Program-made: the position numbers and the translations under genes | Shown here: positions 28,130-28,951 of the stretch, piece by piece | Layout of the letters: the number at the start of each line of letters is the position of its first letter | Numbering within the stretch: position 1 is the stretch's first letter | Notes under the pieces: model-generated | What the model saw: only the letters and a program-made list of their open reading frames with translations | The model's database searches: none | Told to the model about the DNA's origin: nothing | Origin: a virus | DNA: 28,951 nucleotides | Strand: one strand, 5' to 3' | Virus record (IMG/VR): IMGVR_UViG_3300036715_001412 | Location: 1-28,951 of that record

Positions 28130-28951
28130 ATGAGTAAACCCAAATCTCTCTCCGATTATACGGATGTCTCTGAGGCAATCCGTAACTGCTATTCATTCAA
28201 ACCAGAAACACTAATTATATCTGAATTGAAGTGGAAGTATTTGATACGAAGTGGTTTACGTGGTAAAAACATTCTTCTTCTAGGGCCAACTGGATGTGGG
28301 AAAACTCTTATGGCACAATCACTTGTGAATGTTTTGGAGAGAAAAGACAAGTATTTTTACATTAACATGGGAGCGACTCAAGACCCACGAGCAGCTTTGA
28401 TTGGTAACACTCACTTCAACAAGAGCCAAGGCACCTTTTTCGATGAAAGTGCTTTTGTAAAAGCAATTAAAACACCCAATACCGTTATTCTCTTAGACGA
28501 AATCTCCAGAGCGAACCCTGAGGCGTGGAATATCCTCATCACCGTTCTTGATGAATTACAGAGGTATCTCCGTCTGGATGAAAAGGAAGGGAGTGAAGTT
28601 GTGAAAGTTGCAGACGGTGTTACCTTCGTTGCTACTGCAAATATTGGTAATGAATACACTGCCACCCGAGTTATGGATAGAGCTTTGCTTGACCGTTTTC
28701 CTGTAAAAATTGAAGTCGATAGTTTGACTGCTGTAGAGGAGCAGGGACTGTTAGAGATAATGTTTCCCAAGGCTAATCGAGACGATTTGAAAGTTATTGC
28801 CGGAATTTCTTCTTTGACCCGAGAGATGGTAATTGCAGGAAATTTGACAAAATCTGTTTCGACAAGAGCTTCCGTAGAAATGGGAGGTTTGGCAATGGAT
28901 GGTTTCACCATGACAGAAATTGTTGAGGTTGTAGTTTATCCTGATTACTCA
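28130..28951 (+). CDS. MoxR/AAA_5-type AAA+ ATPase, 5' part
   Basis: 274 codons visible; the frame runs off the window. Walker A is LLLGPTGCGKTLM (GPTGCGKT, 52-59), Walker B TVILLDEISRANPEAW, sensor 1 GVTFVATANIGNEYTATRV and an arginine-finger-like MDRALLDRFPVKIEV. These fit the MoxR branch, whose members usually work with a VWA-domain partner as chaperones that assemble metal centres or complexes. The next gene, outside the window, could be that VWA partner. Such ATPases occur in several large phages, with unknown roles. Confidence 0.85.
   Translation, partial: MSKPKSLSDYTDVSEAIRNCYSFKPETLIISELKWKYLIRSGLRGKNILLLGPTGCGKTLMAQSLVNVLERKDKYFYINMGATQDPRAALIGNTHFNKSQGTFFDESAFVKAIKTPNTVILLDEISRANPEAWNILITVLDELQRYLRLDEKEGSEVVKVADGVTFVATANIGNEYTATRVMDRALLDRFPVKIEVDSLTAVEEQGLLEIMFPKANRDDLKVIAGISSLTREMVIAGNLTKSVSTRASVEMGGLAMDGFTMTEIVEVVVYPDYS

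Noticed and set aside
28411-28911. 166-codon minus-strand frame
   Set aside because: Antisense shadow of the MoxR-like ATPase, whose Walker motifs are unambiguous.

Overview
The window is a dense, almost entirely plus-strand piece of a large tailed-phage (myovirus) genome that is distantly T4-like. It carries a T4 gp26/gp51-type tail-assembly pair, a tape-measure-like protein, baseplate or tail proteins, a gp32-type single-strand DNA-binding protein, a UvsX/RecA recombinase, a T4 RNase H/FEN-type nuclease and a gp41/DnaB-type helicase. The polymerase is a short family-A enzyme rather than the T4 family-B gp43, and the ribonucleotide reductase is B12-dependent class II (NrdJ). Both point to a 'far-T4' phage of an environmental bacterium. 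A gene for a secreted protein with a PEP-CTERM sorting signal suggests a Gram-negative host with an exosortase system; I cannot name the host.

Layout. 1-9530: end of an unknown gene, a terminator, then the late tail block (gp26-like, gp51-like in a shifted frame, tape measure, probable tube-cap/baseplate protein, LysM-type baseplate protein, large structural protein, small tail protein). 9533-10943: PolA-like polymerase. 10944-12263: two phage proteins of unknown role. 12286-12914: free-standing GIY-YIG homing endonuclease. 12915-22774: replication and nucleotide block (gp32, UvsX, FEN nuclease, helicase, NrdJ). 22787-24548: BFD-like Fe-S protein, a 50-codon ORF, a Mom-like DNA-modification protein and an FkbM methyltransferase. 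24574-25914: late-type charged protein. 25915-26451: decayed GIY-YIG remnant with a 14-C run. 26452-28951: papain-like peptidase, PEP-CTERM protein, MoxR-type AAA+ ATPase running off the end.

The most striking content is two 'fractured genes'. uvsX and nrdJ are each cut into two ORFs by a split intein, and a free-standing Vsr-like homing endonuclease gene sits in the break. The recombinase and the reductase would be rebuilt only by protein trans-splicing. The uvsX intein is split atypically, with an N-fragment of only 15 residues; the nrdJ intein is split at the usual place (116 + 34 residues). The uvsX-associated endonuclease start codon lies in the loop of a long inverted repeat that also holds a late-type AT box, reminiscent of how T4 controls I-TevI.

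Two upstream-signal classes divide the genes. Replication and accessory genes have TTGACA/TTGACC -35 boxes 35-40 nt before the ATG, often so close that the mRNA should be leaderless. Structural genes and two homing endonuclease genes have a TATTTAT-type box followed by a short hairpin and then the start codon. Shine-Dalgarno sequences are scarce.
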